Shown piece after piece: positions 17,642 through 25,170 of a stretch of 64,000 bases of DNA. The stretch lies in NCBI RefSeq assembly GCF_001483755.1, contig NZ_LQBK01000004.1, positions 498,618-562,617 on the forward strand, in the 5' to 3' direction. The first letter of the stretch is position 1; each line of letters opens with the position of its first letter. The notes under the pieces were generated by a model. It was not told where the DNA came from. It saw only the letters and a program-made list of their open reading frames with translations, and ran no database searches. Source of the DNA: Kocuria rosea subsp. polaris (lineage in GTDB: Bacteria > Actinomycetota > Actinomycetes > Actinomycetales > Micrococcaceae). The position numbers and the translations under genes were made by a program.

Positions 17642-18079
17642 ATGATCCCTCGTCCCCGGCAGCGCCCGTTCCCCGCGGCCCCCGGCCGGCGCGGGCCCCG
17701 CGGCGGCCGCGGCGGTGCCGCGGCGTCCCCGGCGCTGCGGATGGGGGCGGCCCTGTGCACGACGGGCACGCTGCATCTCGCCCGGCCCGCCCTCTTCGAC
17801 GGGCTGATCCCCCGTTCGCTGCCCGGGGCGCCGCGCACCTGGACGCTGGGCTCCGGGGCGGCCGAGCTCGGCGTCGGGGCGCTGCTGCTCCACCCCCGCA
17901 CCCGCCGCGCCGGGGGCTGGGCCGCGGCGGCCCTCCTCGTGGGCGTGTGGCCGGGCAACGTCACCATGGCCTGGCGCGCCCGCCGCGGCTCCCCGGCGCG
18001 GCGGGCCGTGACGCTCGCGCGGCTCCCGCTGCAGGTCCCGATGATCGCCGCGGCGCTGCGCATCGCCCGGACCGGCTGA
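17642..18079 (+). CDS. small DoxX-like membrane protein
   Basis: A 145-residue protein with an Arg/Pro-rich N-terminus and four short hydrophobic segments. The pattern HLARPALFDGLIPRSLPGAPR, then GAAELGVGALLLHPRTRRAG and VGVWPGNVTMAWRARRG matches the DoxX/DUF4267-like small membrane family. TACGCT (17630-17635) places the predicted transcript start on the A of the ATG, a leaderless arrangement. It is divergent from the nitroreductase gene. Role unknown; DoxX relatives are linked to redox stress. Confidence 0.7.
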   Translation: MIPRPRQRPFPAAPGRRGPRGGRGGAAASPALRMGAALCTTGTLHLARPALFDGLIPRSLPGAPRTWTLGSGAAELGVGALLLHPRTRRAGGWAAAALLVGVWPGNVTMAWRARRGSPARRAVTLARLPLQVPMIAAALRIARTG

Positions 18080-18148
18080 ACGCCCACCGCCCGGCGGGAC
18101 GCCGACCGCCCGGCGGGACGCCCACCGGCGCCCGGGCCGCGAGGGTCG

Positions 18149-18181
18149 CATTGGGTCACACACGCACACGCTTCCTACGCT
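18149..18181 (+). promoter_or_regulatory. promoter of the first subtilase gene, shared with its paralogue
   Basis: CATTGGGTCACA (18149-18160) is followed after 15 bases by TACGCT (18176-18181). The same CATT-GGT-ACA element and TACGCT at identical spacing precede the second subtilase gene (20069-20101). Confidence 0.55.
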
Positions 18182-18298
18182 GGTCGGAGCACAGGAGTGG
18201 GGGCTCCGTTTCCGCAGGGGGATCGCTCTCGCTCCAGTCCATCGGGGGGTGGGCTGTGCGCGCCGTGCCGCCTCCCGTCCCGACGGCCGGAGGAATCC

Positions 18299-19957
18299 TT
18301 GACGACCACCCGCACCACCGCCGCGCTCGCGCTCGCGGCCGCACTCGCGCTCGTCCCGCTGGGCTCCGCCGCGGCGACGACCGGGACCGCACTGCCCGGG
18401 GCCCCGGCCTCGCAGCCGGTTCCCGAGGCCGCCGGGACCGATCCCGGAGCGGCTCCCGCCCCGGGGTCGGCCCGGGCGACGGACCGCCTCGTCGTGAAGT
18501 TCCACGAGGAGGCCGTCCCCGAGGACTCGCGCGACGTCGTGTACGCGCAGGCGGCCGGCCGCTCCGGGGACGCCGGGCTCGTGGAGACCGCGGCCACCGC
18601 GGACGGCGCACAGGTGGTGCGCACCGGCGCGATGCTGGCCGGCGACGAGCTCGAGGCGCTCACCACCGCCCTGGAGCAGGACCCCGCCGTCGAGTACGCG
18701 GAGCCGGACCTGCTGGCGACCACCGCCGCGGTGCCGAACGACCCGTCCTACGCGACGCTGCAGTGGAGCCTGTGGGACGACCCGGCCGGGCTGGGCATGC
18801 CCCTCGCGTGGGACCGGGCCACCGGCGCCGGGCAGACCATCGCGATCGTGGACACCGGCATCACCTCCCACCCCGACCTGGACGCGAACGTCCTGCCCGG
18901 CTACGACTTCGTCTCCACGGCCCAGAACGGCCGGGACGGCGACGGGTGGGACGCGGACCCGACCGACATGGGCGACCACCCGGACTCCGTGCTGTGCCCC
19001 AACAGCCCCATGCCGGTGAGCGCCACCTGGCACGGCACCCACACGGCCGGCGTCGCCGCGGCCGACGCGAACAACGGCGTGGGCATCTCGGGCGTGGCCC
19101 CGGACGCGAAGATCCTCCCCGTGCGCGCCGTGGGCGCCTGCAGCCAGGGGTACATCACCGACGTCGCCGCGGGCATCCGGTGGGCCAGTGGTGCCCCGGT
19201 GGCGGGCGCCGCCGCCAACCCGAACCCCGCGACCGTCATCAACCTCAGCCTCGGCGTGCCGGGGGAGTGCCCGGCGGTGCTGCAGTCCGCGATCAGCGAG
19301 GCCCTGGGCCGGGGGATCCCCGTGGTCGCGGCCGCGGGCAACCAGGGTGTGGACGCCGCGCAGTCCGCGCCGGCCAACTGCGCCGGCGTGATCTCGGTCG
19401 CCGCGACCGACGTCGCGGGCGCCCTGGCCCCCTACTCCAACTTCGGCTCGGTCACGCTCGCGGCCCCGGGCGGCGATCCCTACGCGCAGATCCTCTCCAC
19501 CGGCAACGCCGGGACCCAGGGCCTCGGGGCGCCCACGTACACGGAGCGCAACGGCACCTCCATGGCGGCGCCCGCCGTCTCCGGCGCCGTGGCGCAGCTC
19601 CGCCAGCTCTCGCCCCGGCTGGGCGTGGCGGGCCTGCGGGACGCACTGACCTCCACGGCCCGGCAGGCCCCCGGTGGGTGCGCGCCGGGGTGCGGCGCGG
19701 GAATCGTGGACCCGGTCTCCGCGCTGATCGCGGTGCAGGGCGGCAAGCCCTTCACCACCCGGGGCGGCATCGGCACGCTGCACCGCAAGATCGGCACGAC
19801 CGCCGGTGAGGCCCGCTCCCGCGAGCTGTGCGCCCTGGGCGGCACCCCGTGCTTCCAGGAGTTCGCCCGGGGATGGATCGTCTGGAACGCCGGCCAGGGT
19901 GCTCGCTGGCAGCCGGACCTGCCGAACCGGTGGTGGGAGATCACCTCCACCCGCTGA
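18299..19957 (+). CDS. secreted subtilase (S8 serine protease)
   Basis: A 552-residue exported serine protease. The TTG at 18299 is the chosen start: GGAGG lies five bases upstream and it yields a standard signal peptide (residues 1-25, cleavage near GSAAA). A propeptide with VVKFHEEAV and VEYAEPD (inhibitor I9-like) follows. The catalytic domain has D185 in IVDTGITSHPDL, H245 in WHGTHTAG, the oxyanion N348 in AAAGN and S421 in NGTSMAAP. After residue ~490 a single LGFP-like segment (GGIGTLHRKIG, FARGWIVWN) ends the protein, where the paralogue downstream has several. Probably an extracellular scavenging protease; substrate not determinable. Confidence 0.9.
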   Translation: MTTTRTTAALALAAALALVPLGSAAATTGTALPGAPASQPVPEAAGTDPGAAPAPGSARATDRLVVKFHEEAVPEDSRDVVYAQAAGRSGDAGLVETAATADGAQVVRTGAMLAGDELEALTTALEQDPAVEYAEPDLLATTAAVPNDPSYATLQWSLWDDPAGLGMPLAWDRATGAGQTIAIVDTGITSHPDLDANVLPGYDFVSTAQNGRDGDGWDADPTDMGDHPDSVLCPNSPMPVSATWHGTHTAGVAAADANNGVGISGVAPDAKILPVRAVGACSQGYITDVAAGIRWASGAPVAGAAANPNPATVINLSLGVPGECPAVLQSAISEALGRGIPVVAAAGNQGVDAAQSAPANCAGVISVAATDVAGALAPYSNFGSVTLAAPGGDPYAQILSTGNAGTQGLGAPTYTERNGTSMAAPAVSGAVAQLRQLSPRLGVAGLRDALTSTARQAPGGCAPGCGAGIVDPVSALIAVQGGKPFTTRGGIGTLHRKIGTTAGEARSRELCALGGTPCFQEFARGWIVWNAGQGARWQPDLPNRWWEITSTR

Positions 19958-19971
19958 CGCCCCGGCCCTGC

Positions 19972-20003
19972 GGCGCCGTCCACCCCTGGGGGTGGGCGGC
20001 GCC
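19972..20003 (+). terminator. strong hairpin terminator between the two subtilase genes
   Basis: 15-bp arms GGCGCCGTCCACCCC and GGGGTGGGCGGCGCC (one G-T pair) with a two-base loop, 15 bases after the first protease stop. Confidence 0.65.
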
Positions 20004-20068
20004 GTCGTCGTCCGCGGCCCGGTTCTCCGGGCCACCTCCGCAAGTACAGTGAAACGCATGGAACTTCC

Positions 20069-20101
20069 CATTCGGTAACAGAAGCAACCGCTCCGTACGC
20101 T
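20069..20101 (+). promoter_or_regulatory. promoter of the second subtilase gene
   Basis: CATTCGGTAACA (20069-20080) and TACGCT (20096-20101) are spaced as in the upstream paralogue, and the bases between are partly conserved (ACCGCTCCG versus ACACGCTTCC). Confidence 0.55.
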
Positions 20102-20191
20102 GAGCGCAGCGGCGCCGACCCCACCCCCCTTCGCGGCCGGTGCGCTGCGGGTCCTCGCCGCGCGCCGCACCCCCCACCGGCTGGAGCATCC

Positions 20192-22393
20192 ATGACGTCC
20201 TTCCCCGGCCGCGCCCTGGCGGCCGCCCTGGTCCTGACCCTGGTCGGTGCCGCCGTCCCCGCAGCCGCCCGGCCCCCCGTGGACACCACCGTGCCGGTCC
20301 CGTCCCGGCACGCACCCGGGGCGGAAGACCTCGGGGCGGAAGTCCCCGGGACGGAAGGGGCCGGGGCGGAAGTCCCCGGGACGGAGGAGTCCGGCGCGGA
20401 CGAGCCCCGGCGCACCGGCGCGACCGACCGGGTGGTCGTGAAGTTCCGGGACGGCGCGGAGGCCGCCCCGCGGACCCGGGAGCGCGTCTACGCGGAGGCC
20501 GCGGAGCAGGCCCTGCCGCGGGGCGCGGCGGCGGGCGGGTCCGGGGGGACCGCGCCCCGGCTGGACGAGGTCAGCGAGACCGTGCACTCGGCCCGGGTCG
20601 TGGCGGCGGACGGGCTCCTCGACGCGCGGCAGCTCCAGACCCTGACCGCCGCCCTCGAGGAGGACCCGGCCGTCGAGTACGCCGAGCCGGACCACCTCGC
20701 GGGCATCGCCGCGGTGCCCGACGACCCCTACTACGCGACGTCCCAGTGGAACCTCCGGCCCTCGGTGGCGGGCCTCGACCTGCCCGCCGCGTGGGACCGG
20801 GCCACCGGTGCGGGCCAGACCATCGCGGTCGTGGACACCGGGATCACGCCCCACCCGGACCTGGACGCCAACGTCCTGCCGGGCCACGACTTCGTCTCCC
20901 TGCACGCCGGCGGTGTGCAGCCGGGCCACTCCCGCGACGGCGACGGATGGGATCCGGACCCCCAGGACGAGGGCGACTACGCGGGCCTGGACGAGTGCTG
21001 GTCCGGCTCCGCGGCCAGGACCTCCTCCTGGCACGGCACGCACACGGCCGGCATCGCGGCGGCACGGGGGAACAACACCACCGGCGTGGCCGGTGTCGCC
21101 TACGACGCGAAGCTGCTGCCGGTGCGCGCCCTCGGGGCCTGCGGGGACGGGTACATCTCGGACATCGCCGTGGCGATCGCCTGGGCCGCGGGCCACGACG
21201 TCGAGGGCGTCCCGGCGAACCCCCACCCGGCGACCGTCGTGAACCTCAGCCTCGGCTTCCGGTCCAGCACGTGCCCGGCCGTCCTGCAGGAGGGGATCGA
21301 CCGGGCCCTCGCCCGCGGGACGAGCGTGGTCGTGGCGGCGGGCAACAACGACCGCGACGCCCGGGAGGAGTCCCCGGCCAACTGCCGGGGTGTGATCACC
21401 GTGGCCGCCACCACCGCTCAGGGCGCGCGTGCCGGGTACTCCAACTGGGGCAGGGTCACGCTGGCAGCCCCGGGCGGGGACCCCTCCCGGCAGATCCTCT
21501 CCACCGCCAACGCCGGGAGCGCCCGGCCCGGCAGCGGCTCCTACTCCTACAAGTACGGCACGTCGATGGCCAGCCCCACGGTCGCCGGGATCGTGGCCCT
21601 GGTCCGCGAGACGGATCCGTCCCTCTCCCCGGCCCAGGTCAAGGACGTCCTGGCCGCCACGGCCCGGCCGCTGCCCGGGCCCTGCCCGGGCGGCTGCGGC
21701 GCCGGGCTCGTGCACCCCAGAGCCGCCGTGGCCCGGGCCACGCTCCAGGAGGGCTACACCGCGCAGGGCGCCATCGGGTGGCTCCACACCCGGATCGGCT
21801 CGTCCACCGGGGCGCCGCGCTCGCACGAACGGTGCGGTCTCGCGCAGGAGGGCTGCTACCAGGAGTTCGAGCGCGGAGCGATCTACTGGAGCCCGGACTC
21901 CGGCGCCCGGTGGGTGCACGGCGGCGTGCGGAGCGCCTGGCACCGGGCCGGTGGCGTCAACGGCGTCCTCGGCTATCCGCGGTCCGGGGAGCGGAGCAAC
22001 GGCGCCGGGGGCGTGCAGCAGCTCTTCCAGGGGGGCACGGTCGTCTGGAGCGCCGGAACCGGCGGGGCCGCCGTGCGGGGGGCCATCGGCCGGCGCTGGG
22101 CGGCCCTGGGCGCGGAGACGGGTCTGCTGGGGTACCCGCTGGGCCGCGAGCGCGGCGGTCTGGGCGGGGCGCGGCAGGACTTCGAGCGGGGACGGGTCCT
22201 GTGGTCACCCGCCACCGGCGCGCAGCCCGTGCGCGGGGCGATCGGCCGGGCCCACATCGACCTCGGAGGCGAGCAGGGCCGCCTGGGCTACCCGGTGTCC
22301 CCGGAGCACCGCTCCGGGGACTCGGTCGTCCAGCACTTCCAGGGCGGAACGATCCGCTACCGCCACGGCGGGATCACGATCTCCTCCCGCTGA
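20192..22393 (+). CDS. secreted subtilase with C-terminal LGFP repeats
   Basis: A 733-residue exported serine protease, paralogous to the gene just upstream. Residues 1-27 are a signal peptide (ALAAALVLTLVGAAVPAAA). Residues ~40-70 are an acidic linker with repeated GAEVPGTE units. The propeptide has VVVKFRDG and VEYAEPDHL. Catalytic residues are D215 in VDTGITPHPDL, H281 in WHGTHTAG, N385 in AAGNN and S458 in YGTSMASP. Residues ~525-733 contain about four LGFP-type repeats (GVLGYPRSGER, GLLGYPLGRER, GRLGYPVSPEH with intervening FQGGTVVWS), a module thought to bind the cell wall. The protease is therefore probably retained at the cell surface, unlike its shorter paralogue. GGAG precedes the ATG. 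Confidence 0.9.
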   Translation: MTSFPGRALAAALVLTLVGAAVPAAARPPVDTTVPVPSRHAPGAEDLGAEVPGTEGAGAEVPGTEESGADEPRRTGATDRVVVKFRDGAEAAPRTRERVYAEAAEQALPRGAAAGGSGGTAPRLDEVSETVHSARVVAADGLLDARQLQTLTAALEEDPAVEYAEPDHLAGIAAVPDDPYYATSQWNLRPSVAGLDLPAAWDRATGAGQTIAVVDTGITPHPDLDANVLPGHDFVSLHAGGVQPGHSRDGDGWDPDPQDEGDYAGLDECWSGSAARTSSWHGTHTAGIAAARGNNTTGVAGVAYDAKLLPVRALGACGDGYISDIAVAIAWAAGHDVEGVPANPHPATVVNLSLGFRSSTCPAVLQEGIDRALARGTSVVVAAGNNDRDAREESPANCRGVITVAATTAQGARAGYSNWGRVTLAAPGGDPSRQILSTANAGSARPGSGSYSYKYGTSMASPTVAGIVALVRETDPSLSPAQVKDVLAATARPLPGPCPGGCGAGLVHPRAAVARATLQEGYTAQGAIGWLHTRIGSSTGAPRSHERCGLAQEGCYQEFERGAIYWSPDSGARWVHGGVRSAWHRAGGVNGVLGYPRSGERSNGAGGVQQLFQGGTVVWSAGTGGAAVRGAIGRRWAALGAETGLLGYPLGRERGGLGGARQDFERGRVLWSPATGAQPVRGAIGRAHIDLGGEQGRLGYPVSPEHRSGDSVVQHFQGGTIRYRHGGITISSR

Positions 22394-22425
22394 CCGGGCC
22401 CGGCCGGCGCCGGGGACGGCCCGGC

Positions 22426-22974
22426 TCAGGCGTTGAGCTGGTGGATGCGGGCGCTCAGGACGGTCGCGAAGCCGCACCAGCCGGCGTAGGGGAGCAGCGC
22501 GGCGCCGTGGAGCGGGCGTGCCTGCGCCGCACGGCGTGCGAGGTCGGCGGTGCTGACGGTCAGCGCCGCGGCCGTCGCCGTGGCCAGGGCCGTGTCGTGC
22601 TTCGTGAAGAAGACCCAGCTCCAGCCCGCGTTCAGGGCGAGGTTCAGCGCGAGCGCCCGGCGGTAGCCGCGCTCGAGCCGCGCCGCCTCGGACGGGGGAC
22701 GCACCGGCCGCCGGATCGTGCGCACCCGCGAGCCGCGGCGGTGCAGGCCCGGGCCGGCCTGCCGCTGCAGCTCGGTGAGCACGGCGGCGGAGGTGATCGC
22801 CAGGTCCGCGTAGAGCGCGGTCCACACGACCGGGAAGACGGCGGCCGGCGGCTGCAGCGCGGGCTTGCGCAGGTGCCGGTACCAGGGGCTGTCCACCCCG
22901 GCGGAGGCCGCGGTGCCGGCCGCGGCGGCGGCCCCCGTCTGCACGGTGGTCTTGAGCAGGTTCGTCCAGAACAT
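22426..22974 (-). CDS. TspO/MBR family membrane protein
   Basis: A 182-residue member of the TspO (CrtK, peripheral benzodiazepine receptor) family with five membrane spans. Family signatures include PWYRHLRKPALQPPAAVFPVVWTALY, ALNLALNAGWSWVFF and LPYAGWCGFATVLSARIHQLN. TspO binds porphyrins and sterol-like ligands and, in photosynthetic bacteria, affects carotenoid and tetrapyrrole gene expression. Here it lies at the edge of the carotenoid region, three bases downstream of a membrane-protein gene on the same strand, so a link to pigment or light/oxygen response is plausible but unproven. A central insert (about residues 60-95) is rich in arginine. Confidence 0.85.
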   Translation of the reverse strand: MFWTNLLKTTVQTGAAAAAGTAASAGVDSPWYRHLRKPALQPPAAVFPVVWTALYADLAITSAAVLTELQRQAGPGLHRRGSRVRTIRRPVRPPSEAARLERGYRRALALNLALNAGWSWVFFTKHDTALATATAAALTVSTADLARRAAQARPLHGAALLPYAGWCGFATVLSARIHQLNA

Positions 22975-22977
22975 GGG

Positions 22978-23661
22978 TCAGTCCTTCTTCTCGGTGGTGT
23001 CTTGGTCCTCGGTGCTGCCCGGCCTCCGCACGGTGCCGGATCGCTGCGTGCCGCCCGGTCGCGCTGTGCTGCCCGGTCGCGCTGTGCTGCCCGGTCGCGC
23101 TGTGCTGCCCGGTCGCTCCGTGGCGCGCGGCTTCCCTCCGGCGCCCGCCCGCTGCCGCGCCCAGGTGCCGAGGATGCCGGCGACGAGCGACCCGGCGTGG
23201 CCGGCGGCCAGATCGCCCATGGTGTCCAGATAGCCCACGTTCACCTGGGGGTCCACCAGGTAGAAGCCGGCGAACTCGAGGTACTCCCACACGAGGGCCA
23301 GTGCCGCGCCCAGGGAGCTGACCACCACCACGTGGGACACCGGGCCCGGGGACGAGAGCCGGGACCAGCGCTCGAGGGCGCGGAACGCGAGCTCGGCCAG
23401 CACGGCGGTGGCCGCGAAGTGGACGACCAGGTCCCAGTGCTCGAGCTCCTCGTAGAGCAGGAACACGGAGCTCCAGGCCGCGAGCAGCAGCGTCAGGTCC
23501 GTGGTGATCTCCAGGGCCGCCGGCAGCCGGGCCCGCCAGGTGATGGTGACGGCCAGGCACACGAGCATCATGACGGAGGCGCCCACGAGGTCGAAGAACA
23601 GAATGGTGAGCAGCACGGAGAGGGGGCCGAGCCACCGCACCGCGAGCGCGAGCCGGCTCAT
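22978..23661 (-). CDS. membrane protein of unknown function with repeat tail
   Basis: A 227-residue protein with five or six membrane spans (LSVLLTILFFDLVGASVMML, LLLAAWSSVFLLYEELEHWD, VVVVSSLGAALALVWEYLEF) and an acidic loop YLVDPQVNVGYLDTMGDLAAGHAG. Histidine and acidic residues within the spans recall small metal-dependent membrane enzymes, but no family is recognised with confidence (DUF2238-like is possible). The ATG overlaps the stop of the upstream glycosyltransferase gene (ATGA). The last ~40 residues are GSTARP-type repeats encoded by four 18-bp units (23048-23119). Confidence 0.65.
   Translation of the reverse strand: MSRLALAVRWLGPLSVLLTILFFDLVGASVMMLVCLAVTITWRARLPAALEITTDLTLLLAAWSSVFLLYEELEHWDLVVHFAATAVLAELAFRALERWSRLSSPGPVSHVVVVSSLGAALALVWEYLEFAGFYLVDPQVNVGYLDTMGDLAAGHAGSLVAGILGTWARQRAGAGGKPRATERPGSTARPGSTARPGSTARPGGTQRSGTVRRPGSTEDQDTTEKKD
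23048..23119. repeat. 18-bp tandem repeat inside a membrane-protein gene
   Basis: Four head-to-tail 18-bp units based on GTGCTGCCCGGTCGCGCT. The two middle copies are identical, the first and last differ by one to a few bases. They encode the hydrophilic six-residue repeats of the C-terminal tail. Confidence 0.9.
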
Positions 23662-24461
23662 CCGCGGCCCCCGCCCGGCCGGTGCCCCAGGCGCGCCTGC
23701 CACCGCTCCCACGGGCGCTCGTCGGCCCAGTTCAGCCGGATCGTCCGGAAGCCGCGCGCCAGCCGGCGGACGGCGGGGCGACCGCCCCGCAGCGCCCGGG
23801 GGGACATGCCCACGGACAGGCCGGGCCGGAAGAGGATCCGGTGCCCGGGGTCCAGCCGGAAACTGAGGTCCAGGTCGTCGTGCAGCTCCGGGTCCTGCCG
23901 GTGGACGCGGTCCCGCACCTCGAGCCACCAGGACCGGCGCATCGCCATGTTCGTGCCGAACAGGGGTGGGTGGGCCAGCGCGGCGGCCGTGCTGAGCACG
24001 TACAGGCCCATGTAGAGCACGGACAGCAGCCGGTCGACGCCGGGCGGGAGGCCGTGGAAGCGGCCGGGGCCGGCCACGGCGACCACGTCCGGGCGGGATC
24101 CGAGGGCCGCGAGCAGCCCGGCGATCCACTCCGGGCCGGGGAGGCTGTCCGCGTCGCAGCGCACCACCACGTCGCCCCGGGCGGCGTCGTAGCCGGCGGC
24201 GGCGGCGGGCGGGATGCCCGGCACGGGCTCGAACACCACGCGGGCCCCGGCGGCGCGGGCGACCTCGGCGGTGCCGTCGCTCGAGGCGTTGTCCACCACC
24301 ACGATCTCGTCCGGCGGCCGGGTCTGCGCCGCGAGCAGCCGCAGGCACCGCGCGAGGTGCACGGCGTCGTCCCGGGCCGGCACCACCACGGACACCGCCG
24401 GGCTCCCGGGCGCCTCCGGCGGCGGGAGTTCCGGGCCGGCGTGGTCTCTGCTGTCGGTCAT
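23658..24461 (-). CDS. family 2 glycosyltransferase
   Basis: A 267-residue GT-A fold glycosyltransferase. The N-terminal part shows VSVVVPARDDA and EIVVVDNASSDGT (nucleotide-sugar binding), the metal-binding motif is CDADS near residue 115, and QDPELHDDLDLSF is the acceptor-side acidic motif. One or two hydrophobic segments (LLSVLYMGLYVLSTAAAL) suggest membrane association. It is upstream of, and overlaps by ATGA, an unknown membrane-protein gene, followed by tspO. The acceptor is unknown. Because the carotenoid regulator starts 38 bases away on the other strand, pigment or envelope glycosylation are both possible. Confidence 0.82.
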   Translation of the reverse strand: MTDSRDHAGPELPPPEAPGSPAVSVVVPARDDAVHLARCLRLLAAQTRPPDEIVVVDNASSDGTAEVARAAGARVVFEPVPGIPPAAAAGYDAARGDVVVRCDADSLPGPEWIAGLLAALGSRPDVVAVAGPGRFHGLPPGVDRLLSVLYMGLYVLSTAAALAHPPLFGTNMAMRRSWWLEVRDRVHRQDPELHDDLDLSFRLDPGHRILFRPGLSVGMSPRALRGGRPAVRRLARGFRTIRLNWADERPWERWQARLGHRPGGGRG

Positions 24462-24499
24462 GGCCCCATTCTCCCGTGCCCGCGCCCTAGAATCGGGAC

Positions 24500-25123
24500 A
24501 TGCAGTCCGACGAGGGCACGAATAGCACGTCCGGCGCCGAGGCGCCGGACCGGATCCCGGGCGGCAACCCGCACCAGGGACGGCGGGGGTTCGACGTGCT
24601 CTTCCTGCTGCAGCACTTCAGCACCGAGGCGGAGCGCTACGCGGACCAGGTCCGCCGCCGTTTCGGCCTGGCGCACAAGGACGTCCACGCCCTCAACGAG
24701 GTCATGCAGGCCAACCGTGCGGGCCGGCCGATCCGCGCCGGCGACATCGCCCAGCGGCTCGTGCTGAGCGGCTCGGCGACCACGTCGGTGATCAAGCGCC
24801 TGGTCTCCGCGGGCCACCTGGTGCGCGCGGTCGATCCCCGGGACCGGCGGGAGGTCAGCCTGCAGGCCACCGACCAGGCCTACCGCTCCGGCCGGCAGAT
24901 GTTCTCGGCCATGGGCGAGGAGGTCCTGGCGGTGCTCGACGACTGCACCGACGAGGAGATCGAGGTGCTGCGGCGGCGCCTGCCCCAGCTCACCGACGCG
25001 GTCCGGCGGGCCGGCCGCCGGGCGGGGGAGGGCCCGGCGGCGGGGGAGGGCTCGGCGACGGGGGTCGCCGAGGAGCAGGGGGCCGCGCCGGCGGAACCCG
25101 GAGCGGTCCCGCGCCCGGCGTGA
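24500..25123 (+). CDS. crtR: MarR-family regulator, CrtR-like
   Basis: A 207-residue winged-helix regulator of the MarR family: helix region FDVLFLLQHFSTEAERYADQ, recognition helix in AGDIAQRLVLSGSATTSVIKRL and the wing GHLVRAVDPRDRREVSL. The C-terminal ~45 residues are a low-complexity Ala/Gly/Glu tail. It stands immediately before crtE. In Corynebacterium glutamicum a MarR regulator, CrtR, sits next to crtE, represses the carotenoid operon and responds to isoprenoid pyrophosphates. The same role is inferred here, though in that species the gene is divergent from crtE. TAGAAT at 24488-24493 puts the predicted transcript start on the A of the ATG, so the mRNA is probably leaderless. Confidence 0.8.
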   Translation: MQSDEGTNSTSGAEAPDRIPGGNPHQGRRGFDVLFLLQHFSTEAERYADQVRRRFGLAHKDVHALNEVMQANRAGRPIRAGDIAQRLVLSGSATTSVIKRLVSAGHLVRAVDPRDRREVSLQATDQAYRSGRQMFSAMGEEVLAVLDDCTDEEIEVLRRRLPQLTDAVRRAGRRAGEGPAAGEGSATGVAEEQGAAPAEPGAVPRPA

Positions 25124-25132
25124 CGCGGACGA

Positions 25133-25150
25133 TTGATTCGATTTTCGAAG
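25133..25150 (+). promoter_or_regulatory. candidate CrtR operator ahead of crtE
   Basis: The inverted repeat TTCGA-TTT-TCGAA (25137-25149) lies in an unusually AT-rich 47-base gap between crtR and crtE, next to TTGATT (25133-25138), a possible -35 element. It is the obvious binding site for the MarR-type protein encoded just upstream. Confidence 0.45.
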
Positions 25151-25170
25151 GACTGTGGTGGAATGGGGGA

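Noticed and set aside
17615..21943. A 1442-residue minus-strand frame across the subtilase region
   Set aside because: The translation is repetitive Gly/Arg/Val/Asp-rich sequence without motifs; both subtilases on the plus strand have full catalytic triads and signal peptides.
25120..25170. GTG at 25120 as the crtE start
   Set aside because: Third-position GC is low, the segment contains a palindrome and the family similarity begins later; kept only as an alternative.
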